64,000 nucleotides of DNA from Taenia hydatigena (lineage: Eukaryota > Platyhelminthes > Cestoda > Cyclophyllidea > Taeniidae). The stretch lies in NCBI GenBank assembly GCA_036345935.2, contig JADWOT020000001.1:186001-250000 (forward strand). Direction: 5' to 3'. The position numbers were made by a program, and so were the translations under genes. The notes beneath the pieces were generated by a model. That model was given only the letters and a program-made list of their open reading frames with translations, was not told the origin of the DNA and did no database searches. Positions 1 to 13,344 of this stretch are shown one piece after another (the stretch's first letter is position 1; each line of letters opens with the position of its first letter).

Positions 1-2278
1 TTCTCATGCAGAAATAATTGATAGATAGAAGGAGTGTTCTTTTTGTCTAAGGCATCATAAGGTGAAATTGTATGAATGTTAAGGCGTTAAAAGCAGAGTT
101 GTTGCGCCCATGTGTTTTAATGTAGTCGTAGAAAACATTTGATGTGCACTTACTGAAAGGAGGTTGCGAGGATGCTGTAAAAATGTTTGTTTTCTTTGGC
201 GAACTCACACAATGATATGCTCTTCCAAACATCTGGATGTCGCATAGTCGGTGGCACAATTTTGCTCAACTAATTAGCACCTTCAACTCCTGAAGGCAGT
301 CCTAAATAAAAGGTTGTGTAGCTTATGCAAACTTGACGAAATTTGAAACACAACCTTTTGCCCAAAAGTGCGGACTTTAGGCCAAACAACAACGCCTACT
401 AGCAAATATTTTGACGGCATTTTAGCTAAATACGAAGTGCGGGTTGATGAAGTGGTGGTGTGGTGTCATTAACCGATGGTAGTGGTATTAGGCACCGGTT
501 TCGGCACTATTTTAAAGCTAAGTCTATCATTCCAGGTTGCTACGCCTTAAAGTGGCATTCAGTTAATAGGATACCGAAGAAATGAAAGCAGTAGCAATTA
601 AAGTCGGTTCAATTAAATGGCTTAGGACTCAGTGGTGTCAGTCTTGCCTCGCGCACCATCTTGAAGAGCTGAGAGAAGTTCTCTAAGGTCTGAGACGGCA
701 CTAAATGCCAGTGCCATGGCGTTAAGAAAATGTTAAACCTGATGAAACTTTTGTTCCAGGCAGCTCTTCTATTTTTAGATTATTTAAGAGAAATATTGAA
801 CTATATAAAAGTTGATTTTTCCTTAATTGTTCCACTGACTGGAAGTTAGTCTAAATCGACAAATACATGCATACAATTTGCCTCATGGCGAGCCAGCAAA
901 GCAATGTATCCTTTTTTCATCCGACCGGTTATTCCAACGCTTAAGGGAAGCCATTTTGATCGTTGTTGTCCGAGTGAATGACAATGGGCAAAAAATTTTA
1001 CACTATGCATAGCATTTCTGCACCCATGGTAATATACTTTTAACTAAATTAAAAGCCATTAATAGGCGCCCAAAAGCGAAGACACGAGTGATTTGACGCA
1101 CAAGTTTGAAAATAAATGAATGCTTTTGGTAGTTTATTGTAGTCGATTCTGCTTAATGAATTAGAGGCAGACTCAAGAGGTGACTAGTAGTCCAATTCAA
1201 TGATGTTCTAGCCCTTACCACTGTGGAGCAAACTATATGGTATTTGGCAATACCATCCACAGCTCACTTTGATTGTGGTCATGTCAGCATTAGAGGAATT
1301 ATGTGGATCGCCTCCGAATGCCATCACAAAGGGTGTGCACACAAGTCCATTTATTTACATAAGCTGTGATGTAAGGAAAGGATTTGAAAGGACAAAATCA
1401 CGGACCAATTTTAAATCGAGAATCGGTGAATGTCAAACTAACACTCATCATTTCTCCCGAAATCCTATTTACGCGTCCATTTAACTGTATAACTTCACAT
1501 AACCTTCATCGCCATGCTTCAAGTTGGTGGTTTCTTAATCCCCCATCACTGCATCCTCTCTCAAGCACGGCTGAAGGACCAAGTGAAAGTTGCGCTAAGT
1601 TCCATGAGACTCACTTCCACATCAGATAAGAATTTTTAAGCGTTACTTTCGATCTGCAGAAACAAATGTTCTAGGGACGTTTAACCATTATTTGACAGAA
1701 CTGACAGGAAATATAGCAGCGGCGAAGAGCCCTCTCCTTTAGTTTTGTTGCGTAAAAATATGCACGCCAAAGCAAATAATTACTGGGTATTCATATTAAA
1801 CTTCATAAGTATTCTACTGAGCGGAATAATGTGTAGCTTGATGATGAGTTTTACCACATCCTAACTCCTCACAAACTGCCGGTAATCATGTACCAAGATC
1901 AAAAGCTTAATGTTTGCAAGCGCCCTTCACTAAGATGCAGGAAATATTGCTTAAAAATTAGCCGTCCCTGTCTTTCAACGTCGACAGCCAAGCCATTTTT
2001 TGCTTGCCATCGAAACAAAGAGCTCATTCCGATACGAATTCGAAAGTCCACATTTTGCATTTAGAAAGAATAATACCCTTTAAACGCAACCCAACAGTTT
2101 TGACATTAGGTTGATCCACTTAGACGAAATCGCTGTGATCACATAAGCCGACGTGAAACGTCAAATCTATCCCAAAAGAGGCCCTAATTGGCTCTCGTGT
2201 GAAAATGAAGCAATGAATTACCATTATGGGAAGACGATGAGTCGGCATCTGGACTCCATCATGAAGGGAAACCTTGAT
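1..2278. other. Intergenic, no gene seen
   Basis: Only short frames interrupted by stops on both strands. I saw no splice-consistent exon, no domain motif and no recognisable repeat before the LTR that begins at 2279. Confidence 0.6.
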
Positions 2279-2464
2279 TGTAGTACTTTGTTTGTTGGAA
2301 CTACCGGTTTCTGTCAGGGTCACAGAGGTGGCCGTATTGCTCCAGCTGCGTAGGCTGGTCCTCGGGCCATGCCAACAGCTTATTTTCCTCTGTCGGTTGA
2401 ACATATATATTCTACCCTAGCATTCTGCCTTCTTTTGCCTTCGAGGGAGCCTCGGGACGCTACA
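2279..2464 (+). mobile_element. Solo LTR of TRIM-like retrotransposon
   Basis: A 186-bp unit that starts TGTAGTACTTTG and ends GGGACGCTACA, the TG...CA ends of an LTR. It matches the copies at 32093, 59167 and 59842 over its full length. The flanks TTGAT (2274-2278) and TAGAT (2465-2469) agree at 4 of 5 bases, which fits a decayed 5-bp target-site duplication. No internal region or second LTR is next to it, so it is probably a solo LTR left by recombination. The reading frame seen in other copies is broken here by a TAG. Confidence 0.85.
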
Positions 2465-4386
2465 TAGATGTCAAATGGTTCTCTTTCGTTTAAATTAATG
2501 TCGCATTAATTAATTCAGTCCAAGAATTTGTCGTTTTGACTAGGTAAGAGCGAGTTGCTAGACAGACTACCTAATCATAAAGGCTTCTGGCCTGATAATG
2601 ACAATACGGTTGCGCTATTTGCGCTCGGAAAAGCAAATGTATCCGATAGCTTTCATCAAGAAAATAACAAGAAACCAATTCTTCTCAAGCACTTTCAATT
2701 GCAGTCTAATGAGCACGATTGTCCTCCTGCCATGAAGGGAGCAGCCTGGTAACCTCAGACCTCTTTTCTATTGTTGTATTTTCTAATCAGTGTTGCTACT
2801 TATCATGCTACTATGTTTTACATTTAATGGTTACACGCTTAAATCTAAATCACTTGAAATACGAGAAATCGCCAACAAAACATCCGACGCAAGTCTAGAA
2901 ATGCACTCAAAGTGGCCGTGCTACCGTAAATTCAGTGCATACTATCAAGATTACATCGCTCAATCCCCGAAGCATTCTAACGCTCCAAACGCTGCTCATT
3001 ACAATGCATCGAATCAATAGTTGTGCAGCAAAAAGGGAAGAATTTGAAACATCTACGGCACGTTTAAGCGATGACTTCAAAATGCAAAGCCCTAAAGGCT
3101 GCCACGAGTTTAACGATCTGATGAGCCAAATATACACGCCATCTTCGGGCATTAATAAGAAATAGCGTTTAGTTGGAAAGACTTGTATTCGACAAGCGTT
3201 GGAGGGTCAAAACACCACACTTGTTCATCGCTTTATAATCAAGGCAAAATATCCTATTTTGGCCTTTGTCGATAAACAATAAAAAACAACCCATCCTTAA
3301 GGCCTTCACGTGCGATATGATGTGCACGAAAATCTCGTCGCCACGCTGCAAAAGATAGAACCCTATGAAGACCTCGAAACTCAGCTTCATGAGCGCACTC
3401 CTTCATCAACTTCTGCTACTGACAATGCTACTAATAATTATCACGTACGACTGCACCAACTACAAATGGCATGCACAAATGCTGCCAAGCGAAAGTACAA
3501 TCGGTGAAGCTTTAAACCAAACGCCGGGTTAAATGGGCTGTCAAAAAAGTAGTGCTTTCTTGAGAGGAGACTATGATTGGTAATAGTGACCGATTCAAGT
3601 AGTAACGAGTGTTGAGAATGTTGTTGCAGTTATTCAAGCCTCACTGTTTCTGCTTCAGTGAGGCACTTTTTCTGATCATAAACCAAACCGTTCCCATCAT
3701 CAAAGTACCACAGCAGCTTATGGGAGCACAATACCGGGTACACCGACGCCTGGAAGGTGGTAATGGGATTTACAAAAACAACCTTCCAGAAAGCAGGCTA
3801 CAGTTGTAAATAACAAATTGCCTCCATTATGACAATCGGTCTCATTAATGGCAGACATATGGACCTGCGCGGTTAGAAATCTAAAATTAAAAAGAAAAGA
3901 TGGGGTTGTCTAGCAATAGGAAGAAAAGAGATATACATAAGTTTTCTACACCCTCGACAACAGTGGCAGGGCTCGTCACTACCACACAAGCTAACAAAGC
4001 TGCAGCGGTCCTATCAGGATCTGCTTGGTCTGTCGCCTCAGTACCGCTTCGTACCTATTAGGGCAAAGAAGTTAGGTCATTGCATTTTCAAATGCTAATT
4101 GTTTTGGTGATTTGCACACCGTCGTGATAAGTTCCTATTTGCCTTTGAGCACAGGCACATGAGTCACCTCTTTTGTTATCCGGCGCTCAGTCAGGGCCGT
4201 GTGTTTGCAAAACGCCGAGTCAAAACGGCTCGAATGCTCAATCGAGGATATATCTACTGCACATTTTCTCAATGTCGAGTGGCATATCGGTACAATAAGT
4301 GCTTATATAAACTGTATGGCCTTATCCTAGATTTGTCACTACTAAAACTTATCGACGACGAGGTGCCGCATAGCAGCTGGTAAAGC
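2465..4386. other. Intergenic, no gene seen
   Basis: Several 60-80 codon frames occur on both strands, but none shows a domain, a conserved motif or splice signals that join to another frame. Confidence 0.55.
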
Positions 4387-4530
4387 TGTAGTATCCATTT
4401 ATCTCCTTGTAGACAGAAGAAGGCAAAATCCCGAGGCAGAATACTTGCATTCGGCACGAAATAGAGCTTATTGCTACTGGCTTGGTCGTAAGACTAGCCT
4501 AGTTGAAGAAATGATTGCGGTAGAGACCTA
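4387..4530 (-). mobile_element. Decayed LTR of the same family
   Basis: Starts TGTAGTATCC, the reverse-oriented LTR end. It then aligns with the other minus-oriented copies through AGAAGGCAAAATCCCGAGGC, a CAGAATAC block and a degenerate CTGGCTTGGTC...GCCTAG block. The half nearest the element's 5' end is too decayed for a sharp boundary; 4530 is approximate. No target-site duplication is visible. Confidence 0.6.
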
Positions 4531-6826
4531 AATGGTTTCCTTTACCAGAACCAAGAATTAACCAGAATACCAATGTAAGAAATATCAACGAAATATAAGT
4601 AAGATATGACCTCAGAGAAATGCAGTGTCCGGGTGCTTAACCATGCACTGGACTTTTTTAAAAGCACTGATTAAACAGCAACTGGTTTCACCGTAATCAA
4701 TGGCCTTTGTATTTGTCTGTCAACAGAAGGAGCGCAAGTGGGTTCAATTGCACATGCCGCAGAAGACAGCGGTGGCAAAGCAGACTAATTGGCGCCTCAA
4801 GGATGTTCAAATTACCTATTTTTATGTTACGAGCATCAAGCAATAAAAGATGACTGTGCCTATTTATTCATATCTCGAAAGTACGGATTCCACTATGAAT
4901 GTCACATAGACAAATATGATGGGGATTTGTTGCTACTGAAATACTAATAGTAGCACCGATTGAGCAGATATCCGGAAGTGTTTCTGCCGCATGATACCTG
5001 GTGTAATGCTGTTAAGCAAACATATTTACTGATTTCAGGTAAGCGATTGACCGCATCAGCTACATCCAGTGCAGTAGGGGTGGAGCACCTAATCACACCT
5101 TCCGACGCTCCGCGATCATATCATAGTACCAGGATTGGAGAGTTTTACATTGGGTGGGACAGCAGGTTTTCCATATTTTGAATTAAATGAGCTATCAAAA
5201 TTTTTGTATAGCAATAACTTGTAATAAGCTGAGTCATCTCATATTTTTAAAGAGGTGTCTTCTTATGCAAGAAAAGAGGAAGTTTTTGCCTTTCTTCTAG
5301 TGAGTGAACATAGAGGGAACATGCATGTAGGATATGATGCTTTGTCTTCATTTGCAAATCTTTTGAAGTGGATCCAAAATGTCCCTTACTCAGTTTTTCA
5401 TAACTCATATAAAATAAATATTTGCAAAGTTATTAGCTAGGAATTCTGTAACTCCCTTCATCTGTTGTGCCCAGCTTTTGCATTAAATTGCATTCAAAGA
5501 AAGTTGAGAGGGCGATTCCAATGCAAGGAATTAACCATTGTTGTAGCGATAAATCCAGTAGGAGGACATAACCATCTATAGCCCGATCCTTTAGTCTTGG
5601 AATAAATATCTCCATTGAGACTGACTTTGTTTACTTCAAGTTCTCAAGAGCAACCAATTGTTGAAACAACGAACAACAATCTTGATCAACTCGAACTTTC
5701 CTTATTTCTTCTTGTATTTTCTATACAAGAGCTGTGCTAAACAAAGGGCAGTAAGTCGTTGATTTGTTCTATTCTCACGCAATTAACAGGGGTGTTTTGG
5801 TTTGTCTCAAAACAAATTGGCTAGTAGCTTGACAGTTGTGATTTAGGAGGTCTATTGCAGGCAAATAGGTAGATCTGTGATGACGAAATCATTGCGATTG
5901 CATGAGGTTCAATGAAGCTCAAAAGTCATGACCCCTTAAGAACGTGTCACACCATTTCACGAAAGTCGTATGACCTTGCACTGAAGTAGTTTCCACTAGC
6001 AAAACTTTGTGTGTAAGGCTCCTATTTGAGGATGAATTAAAGGGAATCTAGGAAGAAAGCAATGCATGGAGGATATTCGCGTTTTGAAATCTTTGTCAAA
6101 GAGTATGATCACACCGTCAATAAGAGGTTTAGACCGTACTAGTGTTAAGGGCTTGAGATTTAATTTGTCTTTCGTCATAAGAAGCCATGCAATGTGTCGG
6201 CTCGAATATTATACGCGAATTCAATGGAGGAGTTACTTTTAGGTTATGGACATGGACACGATTTAGCAAAGGTGACAAACTTAGCTTCAAATTGGCGAAT
6301 TGAGACTCATCAGAGGCAATAGCCGCATCTTCGGGTATGGATTTAGCGAAACTTGTAATGCGATTGATTTGTTGCTTCACCGCCATTCTGCATTCCAGGG
6401 CGCATCATAGTAGACTAGTGGGAAATAACAAAGTATAGACAAGAATAAAATTGGGCGCTTGTATAAAGCCCTCCACTTGTAAGTTGAAATAAACCCATTA
6501 GTCGAAATTTTGCGGTAAAGACAAACAAGAGTGACTTGTCGCTATCATTGCGCTTTGTGTTACACATGGTGATAGAACTTGCCATCATTTCTGCTGTTCT
6601 CTACCAACGTATTGCGCGAAGCTCGATGTACAGAGAATGGTCCATGATTCTGCCACCAGCTGATTCAAATGACCTGCATCTTAAATTATTTAAGCCCACA
6701 CTTAAGAAATAAAATTACTGCAATCCTCAGATGATTCACTGATTCCAAAACTCTAAAAGAGTTGCTGGCAAAGAGGCCTTGAGGAAGGAATGGCAAAAAA
6801 TTAATAGGGGGTTATTCTATGGATTT

Positions 6827-6847
6827 ATACACACATACACACACACT
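6827..6847. repeat. (AC)n microsatellite
   Basis: A short interrupted AC dinucleotide run with one ACAT interruption, in intergenic DNA. Confidence 0.75.
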
Positions 6848-8108
6848 TCCATCAGAAAATAAGCACCCATCCGTTTATAGTTGGGGATTTTGTCGATTCA
6901 TAAGTAAAATCGCAAATTACCGTTGCAAATGTTTTTGCCATCAAAGCGACTGAGGGACCAGTGGCAGAATAAAATGCTCGACTTGGTGCGCACCCACGCT
7001 CGCACCGATGATCTTCATGTGAGACTTTAGTACTTGAATACTTTAAAAAAATGTCATCTCTCTCGGCTTTTAAATGACTAACAAATAATCTCAGCACTTT
7101 GTTATTTGTTAAACTATGCTTAAACCAATGTAGTCTTTATTGTGGAAGTATATCTGACGCTTGATTAGGCAGTTTGTTATTAAAACGTACAATGGTTAAA
7201 ATTCTAAGACTTTAACAAGGCTTGTAAATAGCAATTAAAAACAAAATTTGAATAAAATGATAAATTATTGTAGAAAACAACGCTGGTGAGTCTGGTACAG
7301 TTGAATGCTGACAAAGTTTCCTAAGTTCGCATTGATTAAGTCCATTGGTTCAATGGGCATCAAGGAGGAAGCGTTCAACCTCATTTTGCGGTGCATATGC
7401 ACGTCGAAGGCGGATTTGCCACGTAGTCGTCTGTTTTTGTTACTTCTCATGCACAAGCGGCAATTGTTGTTAAAACCACTTTAAAATCCCTGCGTAGAAA
7501 CATAATTGTAAGACCACAATTGTATCATTGGCGAGAAAACGGCTTTAACACTTAGTTGATTTGAGTGCGTGATGAGGTATCTAGTCGCATTCAGCCAACC
7601 AAATCTGGATGAGAAACAGCAACGCAGACGCTAACAAAGTTTTACACGCTACAGACAGATGTAATTTCACTTTATCGGCAAAACCACCTTTAATCTGTGC
7701 CGTATGATGGTGTCTGCATGTCTGTAATGAGCTACACCGTCCTTGTTGGCCTGCGTCGCTTTGTTCCACCAGCCTTGGTCGTCGACGCTAGCAAGTAATG
7801 GTGCTACAGCTGTGATCGACTAAGGCATAATTAATTTAATCCAGATAAGGTCGTGCAATTAGATACCTGATTCTCGAAGAACCCGCAAACACCGCTTCAT
7901 TAAGTTACCTAAAGAGGAGTTTCGGTGATTTTATTCAATCCTTTTAAGCGGTGCATCCAAAATTCTTAGTTCCTACCAAACCCATAGCAGTATGCTAAAA
8001 AACGGCACGACATATAATTTTCTTTATTAAATCTGTGCAGCTCTTCACATGGAGTGGCTGAAAACAAAGTCAAAACACTGACTTTCAGTTTAAACGGAAT
8101 TGGATGAC

Positions 8109-8160
8109 GGAGCAAAAGCAGGAGAGGAAGGAAAGAAGGAAGAGAGAAAGGCATGAGAAG
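8109..8160. repeat. Polypurine GGAA/GAAA-rich tract
   Basis: About 50 bases, almost all A and G on the + strand, with repeated AGGAAGGAAAG-like blocks. Low-complexity sequence; no function assigned. Confidence 0.65.
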
Positions 8161-11100
8161 ACTCACACATTTGTGGCTGTGCATGTTGAAAAGTTTGATC
8201 TTGACCCTTTGGAATCGTTCATTTAGGTGAGCATTAGCAAATAATCATTAGAAAGTTTACGTAACCTTCTGTTCGTGGCGCATTATTCAATGTTACGTTT
8301 TATCTTTGCAACCCATTTCAGTATCAACCCCGATAGCGCACTTAATCTGATTGTATTCGGTTTGCTAAGGCATGGCGACAGCAAAATTGCAGCCGAATAG
8401 GTGGCCAAAGAGGGCAAGTGTTGGGTGGGCCAGTAAAGTTGTAGAACAAACTTAAGCACACTTGGCATGGCCTTAAGTGTCGAAGAGTACAAATGGCAAA
8501 GTCGTGACTTGATATGAACCAGCTGACTCAGTGGTTTAGAGTTTAAAAATACGAAAGCCCGGAAATAACCTATTAGCATTATGAGGTCACCAATTAAATG
8601 CAATCAGGGATGCTTTCCGACAAGAGTGAAGGACTATCACAACTACACACAAACGATTGGTAGCGTTTCTGTTTGAACACTTCGCCTTTAGGCTCCAATC
8701 AATCCTCACTTTTGAGTACCCGGTATTTGTTGTGTGATTGATGAAGAAGGCGTACTTTCTTCACTTTCAAAATAATTTGCAAGCCGCCAACAATGACTCG
8801 AGATCGACCTCAATTGCGGTGACTGATACTGGCATTAAAAATTTATACAGATTGAAGTCAAGGGAAGGGGATCTATCTCTTGCGAGTCGAAATATTCTTA
8901 ATGTTAATTTTCTAAACGAAAAGAATTTATGCTTTCTGCAAAAAAAGGAATCACCTCAAAAAATGCTGTAAGATTTTGTGTGGCATCCTCTTTTGGATAA
9001 GCATTACAAAACCTGTAAAAGCTGACCTTGATTTGATGAGCCAAAGAAGTACATTCCCAGAGGTGTGATATTGTCACTCTAGCCTTGATAGCGAAGTCAA
9101 CAGGTCATAACAGTGGGTTGAAACCAAATTTTGCAATCTCACGTGTGAACTTTTTTCATGCTGCGCTATTAGGCGGCATATTCATCCGCCCACTTCGTTA
9201 TGCTCTCTTCCATCTCTGATAAGTCCAATAGCCACATGAGCTTCTTTCCTCCTTTCATGTACATGCAGCACCTTTTTAAACCTCGGTGCGCTACAAGCAC
9301 GCATCTTCAGAGCCTCTCAGAATCTACCTGTATTGGACTACATTTGCGCAATGATATCTACGACCTCTCAACTCCTGCTATTATTTCCTTACAATCCCCA
9401 GTTTAGCGCTCGAGTCTACATGTTAAATAAATAAGTAAATAATAGAAATGAACAAAATCCTGTGTTTGTTTGCCAATATGACACCTCTGATTAGGCTTGT
9501 TGACTAAATCAAATTAAAATGGCTGATTTGTAGCCCTGGTTTTGACGTGTGCAGGCAAGTAAAAGCAGAAGATAAAGCCTTACAGCCCTTTTTATGCTTC
9601 TTGACCTAATAAAACTTCATGGGGATAATGCTGTTACAATTGAGTTGCAATAAGCCTCTTAAATCACCGAGACAGCCTCGAATCGGCATATAGCAAGGTT
9701 TTCAAATTCATTACTACTAACGACTCATTAGTAGCCTATCCACACAAGTGAGTGCTGACACAATCGCGTACAATTTGCTTCTTTTTATGTGGAAAAAAGA
9801 AAACCACTGGATGGGTTGGGGTAGCTAAACAATTGTCATCTAAAGGTAGCCTTTGCTAACTTTTACCTAAGCCGAATCGGTTGGGACAAAAACAACTGAC
9901 TAACCTAGGTTATACAAAAGTTTACTGTTCATTACTGATGAAAATGCTCAGCTACACCTCACTTATTCACCCCACTAGTTTTAAACGTAAATTTGCTTTC
10001 CCATTCTCTAAGTCAGCTCTTCTTGCAAACGCATTGTGTGTTTATGTGAAGCCTCTTCTATGCAACCGTATGTGATGACTACTGACACAATGAATTCGAA
10101 GGCCTAACTTTGTTTAGCCAACCAGCATGCGATTTGTAAACCATTCAGTCCTACATTTCAACAGCAATGAAGTGGTTTAATTTGATTTGGGTGTGACTAA
10201 GGAGCTTTTGAAAAGAAAGCGTGATAATTGTTGTGTGGAAACGCATTCCACTTTCAAAAACCGTCAACTCACGTGTTTTCCTTTATCTTCGCCTGTTTGA
10301 TTGAGATGCTTCTTATTGAAGGGTGAGCTGTGTAAGTCACATTAGACACAATTGAAATGCGTCGAAGTCTAGACTTAGCAGCAGGACATTCACATAGAAA
10401 TGCTCTTGTTGGTGAAGCCAGAAGCATCAGAAAGCAGATGATAAGCCGTACAGAAAGGCATTAAGTGGTTAAGGCTAGTAGATGAGCTAGTGTAAAGTGG
10501 TGCCCGATGCTGGTCACTCTACTCTTCCACTCATACATACAAGGCATTGAATATCGTCAATTATGTAACTACAGCATCCTCTTTTCTATTTAAGCAAAAT
10601 GTTTTCCTTAGCGTAGGCACGTGGCATTGATTCGCAATCCCCAACTTGCAAACGCTTCTTGCACGGGACATTTTGTTGCATTACCGTTTGCCTTAGGTTT
10701 CTGGTAGGTAATCGCCAACCTCTAATGCTAGCCTCACAACAAAAGGCCCAAGATCTAAATGGAGCAGAGTTTAAATGCGATATGCAAATCCCGGTTAAGC
10801 GCGCTGCCATTGACATTTCCAATTTTTTGTATAGATTATCCCAACTTATTTTGGTAGCGCGATCGTCATCAATGATGCATATTTTAGCCCTGACATTGAT
10901 GCTTTAAAGCACGAAACTCTTTGTTAAGAGAAGAACCTTGCTTATTTAAGCTCCACTTTGTGTTGTTTTGTTTGGAAGGGGTGCCTTTGAAACAATGTAA
11001 CAGAGTGCTGCTGCGCGGCCGATTCGAGAAAATTTGATGAGTAGAGTATTAAGCTAGTGCCAAAGGTGGTGGGAGGGCTCTTGACCTATGGTATTGTTAG

Positions 11101-13289
11101 CGGAAATTCATTACAATTATTCACCCCAGGTGTTTGTTAAAGTGGGTCAAATCTCTGTAACCGTGTCAAAATGGCAACTGCAACGTCCCTGGTGAGAGCA
11201 TTAGATTCACCGCTGACTCAGTCATCATCAAAAGACTTTTTTGCAGAAGATCTAAGAGATGTGTGTAGTGGCTTAAATGATCAATTATTCTAACGTGAGG
11301 TCAGTGTTTGCATGGGTGTGTGCGCGTGTGTGTCTAGATTAATCTCTGATTACCAGAATGGAGCGAGCAGCAGAGAATGAAGTAAAAGGAGTTAACTGAA
11401 AAGAATTAGGAAGTGACTGAATTCGAGGTTATCTGGCAGATCATTGAGAAAATTTCAAACCATAAATGTGAAGTACGTAGGTCTTGGATGGACTTATTGC
11501 GGCATCATGGTTGATTTACATCTTTGTCCTCTGCTGGTTTTGAAAACACGTAGCACAAATAGTAATATGGGAGCAGCCTTGGAATACTAAGAGTAAATTA
11601 TTGCAGGTTGGCCCTCTATACCGCATGTAAACCGAAGCAATTTTCGCAGAGATGTTAATACCATGGCAGCGCTAAATTCAAACTTTCCTTTAAGGAAGAC
11701 AACCTGTTTAAATTTTATAAAATCTAAGAGTTGGCACAGGCAGACTCTGCTGAGGCGGCGCTATGGGTGAGGTACACTAAGCTTATTCCCTATTCCCTTC
11801 AGGTGCCTTCTAACTGTTCATGCGGGAGTTGAGACACTAGAGTTTGCAATAATCACTTAAAATCATTGAACACGAACGTGAACGAACCAATCCTGTGAAC
11901 ACGTTGCAGCAGTGCTGGTCGCGTGAGCCTGTGACATTGCGAGAAGAAGAGTCCACGCATCCTTCATCAACAACTTTGCGTCAGAATGAAACAAGATGTT
12001 CTGCTGATAACTAAACAAATGCCCCAGAACTTGTGCGCCACGGGATGTACTTCATTGATTTACCATCCACTGCGGTGGAAATGTGGCAGTGGATACTGCC
12101 TGGCGATGGTTGGATGACCTCACGACAACAGAACTTTTAGTCATTTGATAATGACAGACTTCAGTTAAGCGCTCACCAGTGCGCACAACTAATGGATCGG
12201 GGACTTTCTTCAGGTCTAGTTTAAAAAGAACATTCAGCCTTTGAATAGGAAGAATTTTTCCTTCAATTGAACGATTGCCATCGGTTCAAGGGAGGATGAT
12301 TTTGAGAACCGTAACCTTCCCTTTAAAAAGAAAGGCTTTGTGAAAACAATAATTGATACAAAGTAAGCGGCGGGCTAGATTTGACTAAGAATGAATCAAA
12401 GCTACAATCATCAAACACGCTGATGTCGCGCACTCAAACGCGATATTTTATTAGGGATACTGCATGCAGTATGTGAATCGGATGCTTCAAGACGATTTTA
12501 TTTGCAGCCCAACAATGGTTTGCAAATGTGCATGGTGTAAAATTGAAGACAGGTAAGTATAACATGGTGGTGCTTTGATCACGCCGTAATTATGTGCTCA
12601 TTTCAGCGTTTTCTGGCACGTCATGGCAAATTCGACTGAGCACGCGATGTAGACGTGAATACCCTTAAGATACCCAAAACTTCGTAATACGGCCTTTGCC
12701 CGCGAAAATGCACGTAAAGGCTCAAATTTTGTGCCATGGCTTCTGAAGTACCACCTCCAACGGTGTCATGTGTGGTACGAACTAACACAACATACAGATC
12801 GAAGTCCTAAAGGCTCCCTCAAGAGCTGCTATCTAACCAGTAAATAATATCATGCGTCTGAGTGGGTGGCCAAGTGACTGTCTCAAAGAGCCACACCTTT
12901 TAGCTTACGCTGACCGACTTGCATTCTATTTTCCTGCTTGACCCATTTTATGCTAGAGACTATCGCGACAGTGAATAGGGCGATAGCACTCATGGGAGGT
13001 ATTACTGACTCAGTACCTGGGACTTTGTGAGCATTAGGAAATGGCAAGTCGGCACCGGCGCATTTCTGCCGTCCTCACCTCAACATAGAGCCAACACTTT
13101 GGCCTACACTAGTGCTCCTTTTTAGGCACATTCATGCTCGAGTCTGCATTGTGCTGTCGTTGCCGCCATGCACGCAGTAGCAAGCAGAGATGATAATCAT
13201 TACACAGCTAGTAATTCCTAATTGGATAAATGGCTTTTAAGCACTTGGCGCGCTTCTTGGATAGGCTTAAGGTAGCTAACTGCAGTTGA

Positions 13290-13297
13290 TATATAAG
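13290..13297 (+). promoter_or_regulatory. TATA box of the HSP70-like gene
   Basis: TATATAAG lies 55 bp before the ATG at 13345. Initiation about 25-30 bp downstream would leave a 5' UTR of only 20-30 bases. An inverted CCAAT motif (ATTGG) is at 13221-13225. I saw no clear heat-shock element (three alternating GAA/TTC units) in the 200 bp upstream. Confidence 0.6.
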
Positions 13298-13344
13298 GAT
13301 GCAATAATCCTGTAGGTCCCCATTACCAGGCTTCGCCCTCAAAA

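Larger units (their letters stand above)
4531..13289. other. Long gene-free stretch
   Basis: About 8.8 kb with only short scattered frames (longest about 106 codons, 8283-8603 on -) and no recognisable domain or exon chain. It holds a CA-rich microsatellite near 6830 and a polypurine run near 8110. Unrecognised exons of fast-evolving genes cannot be excluded by eye. Confidence 0.5.
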
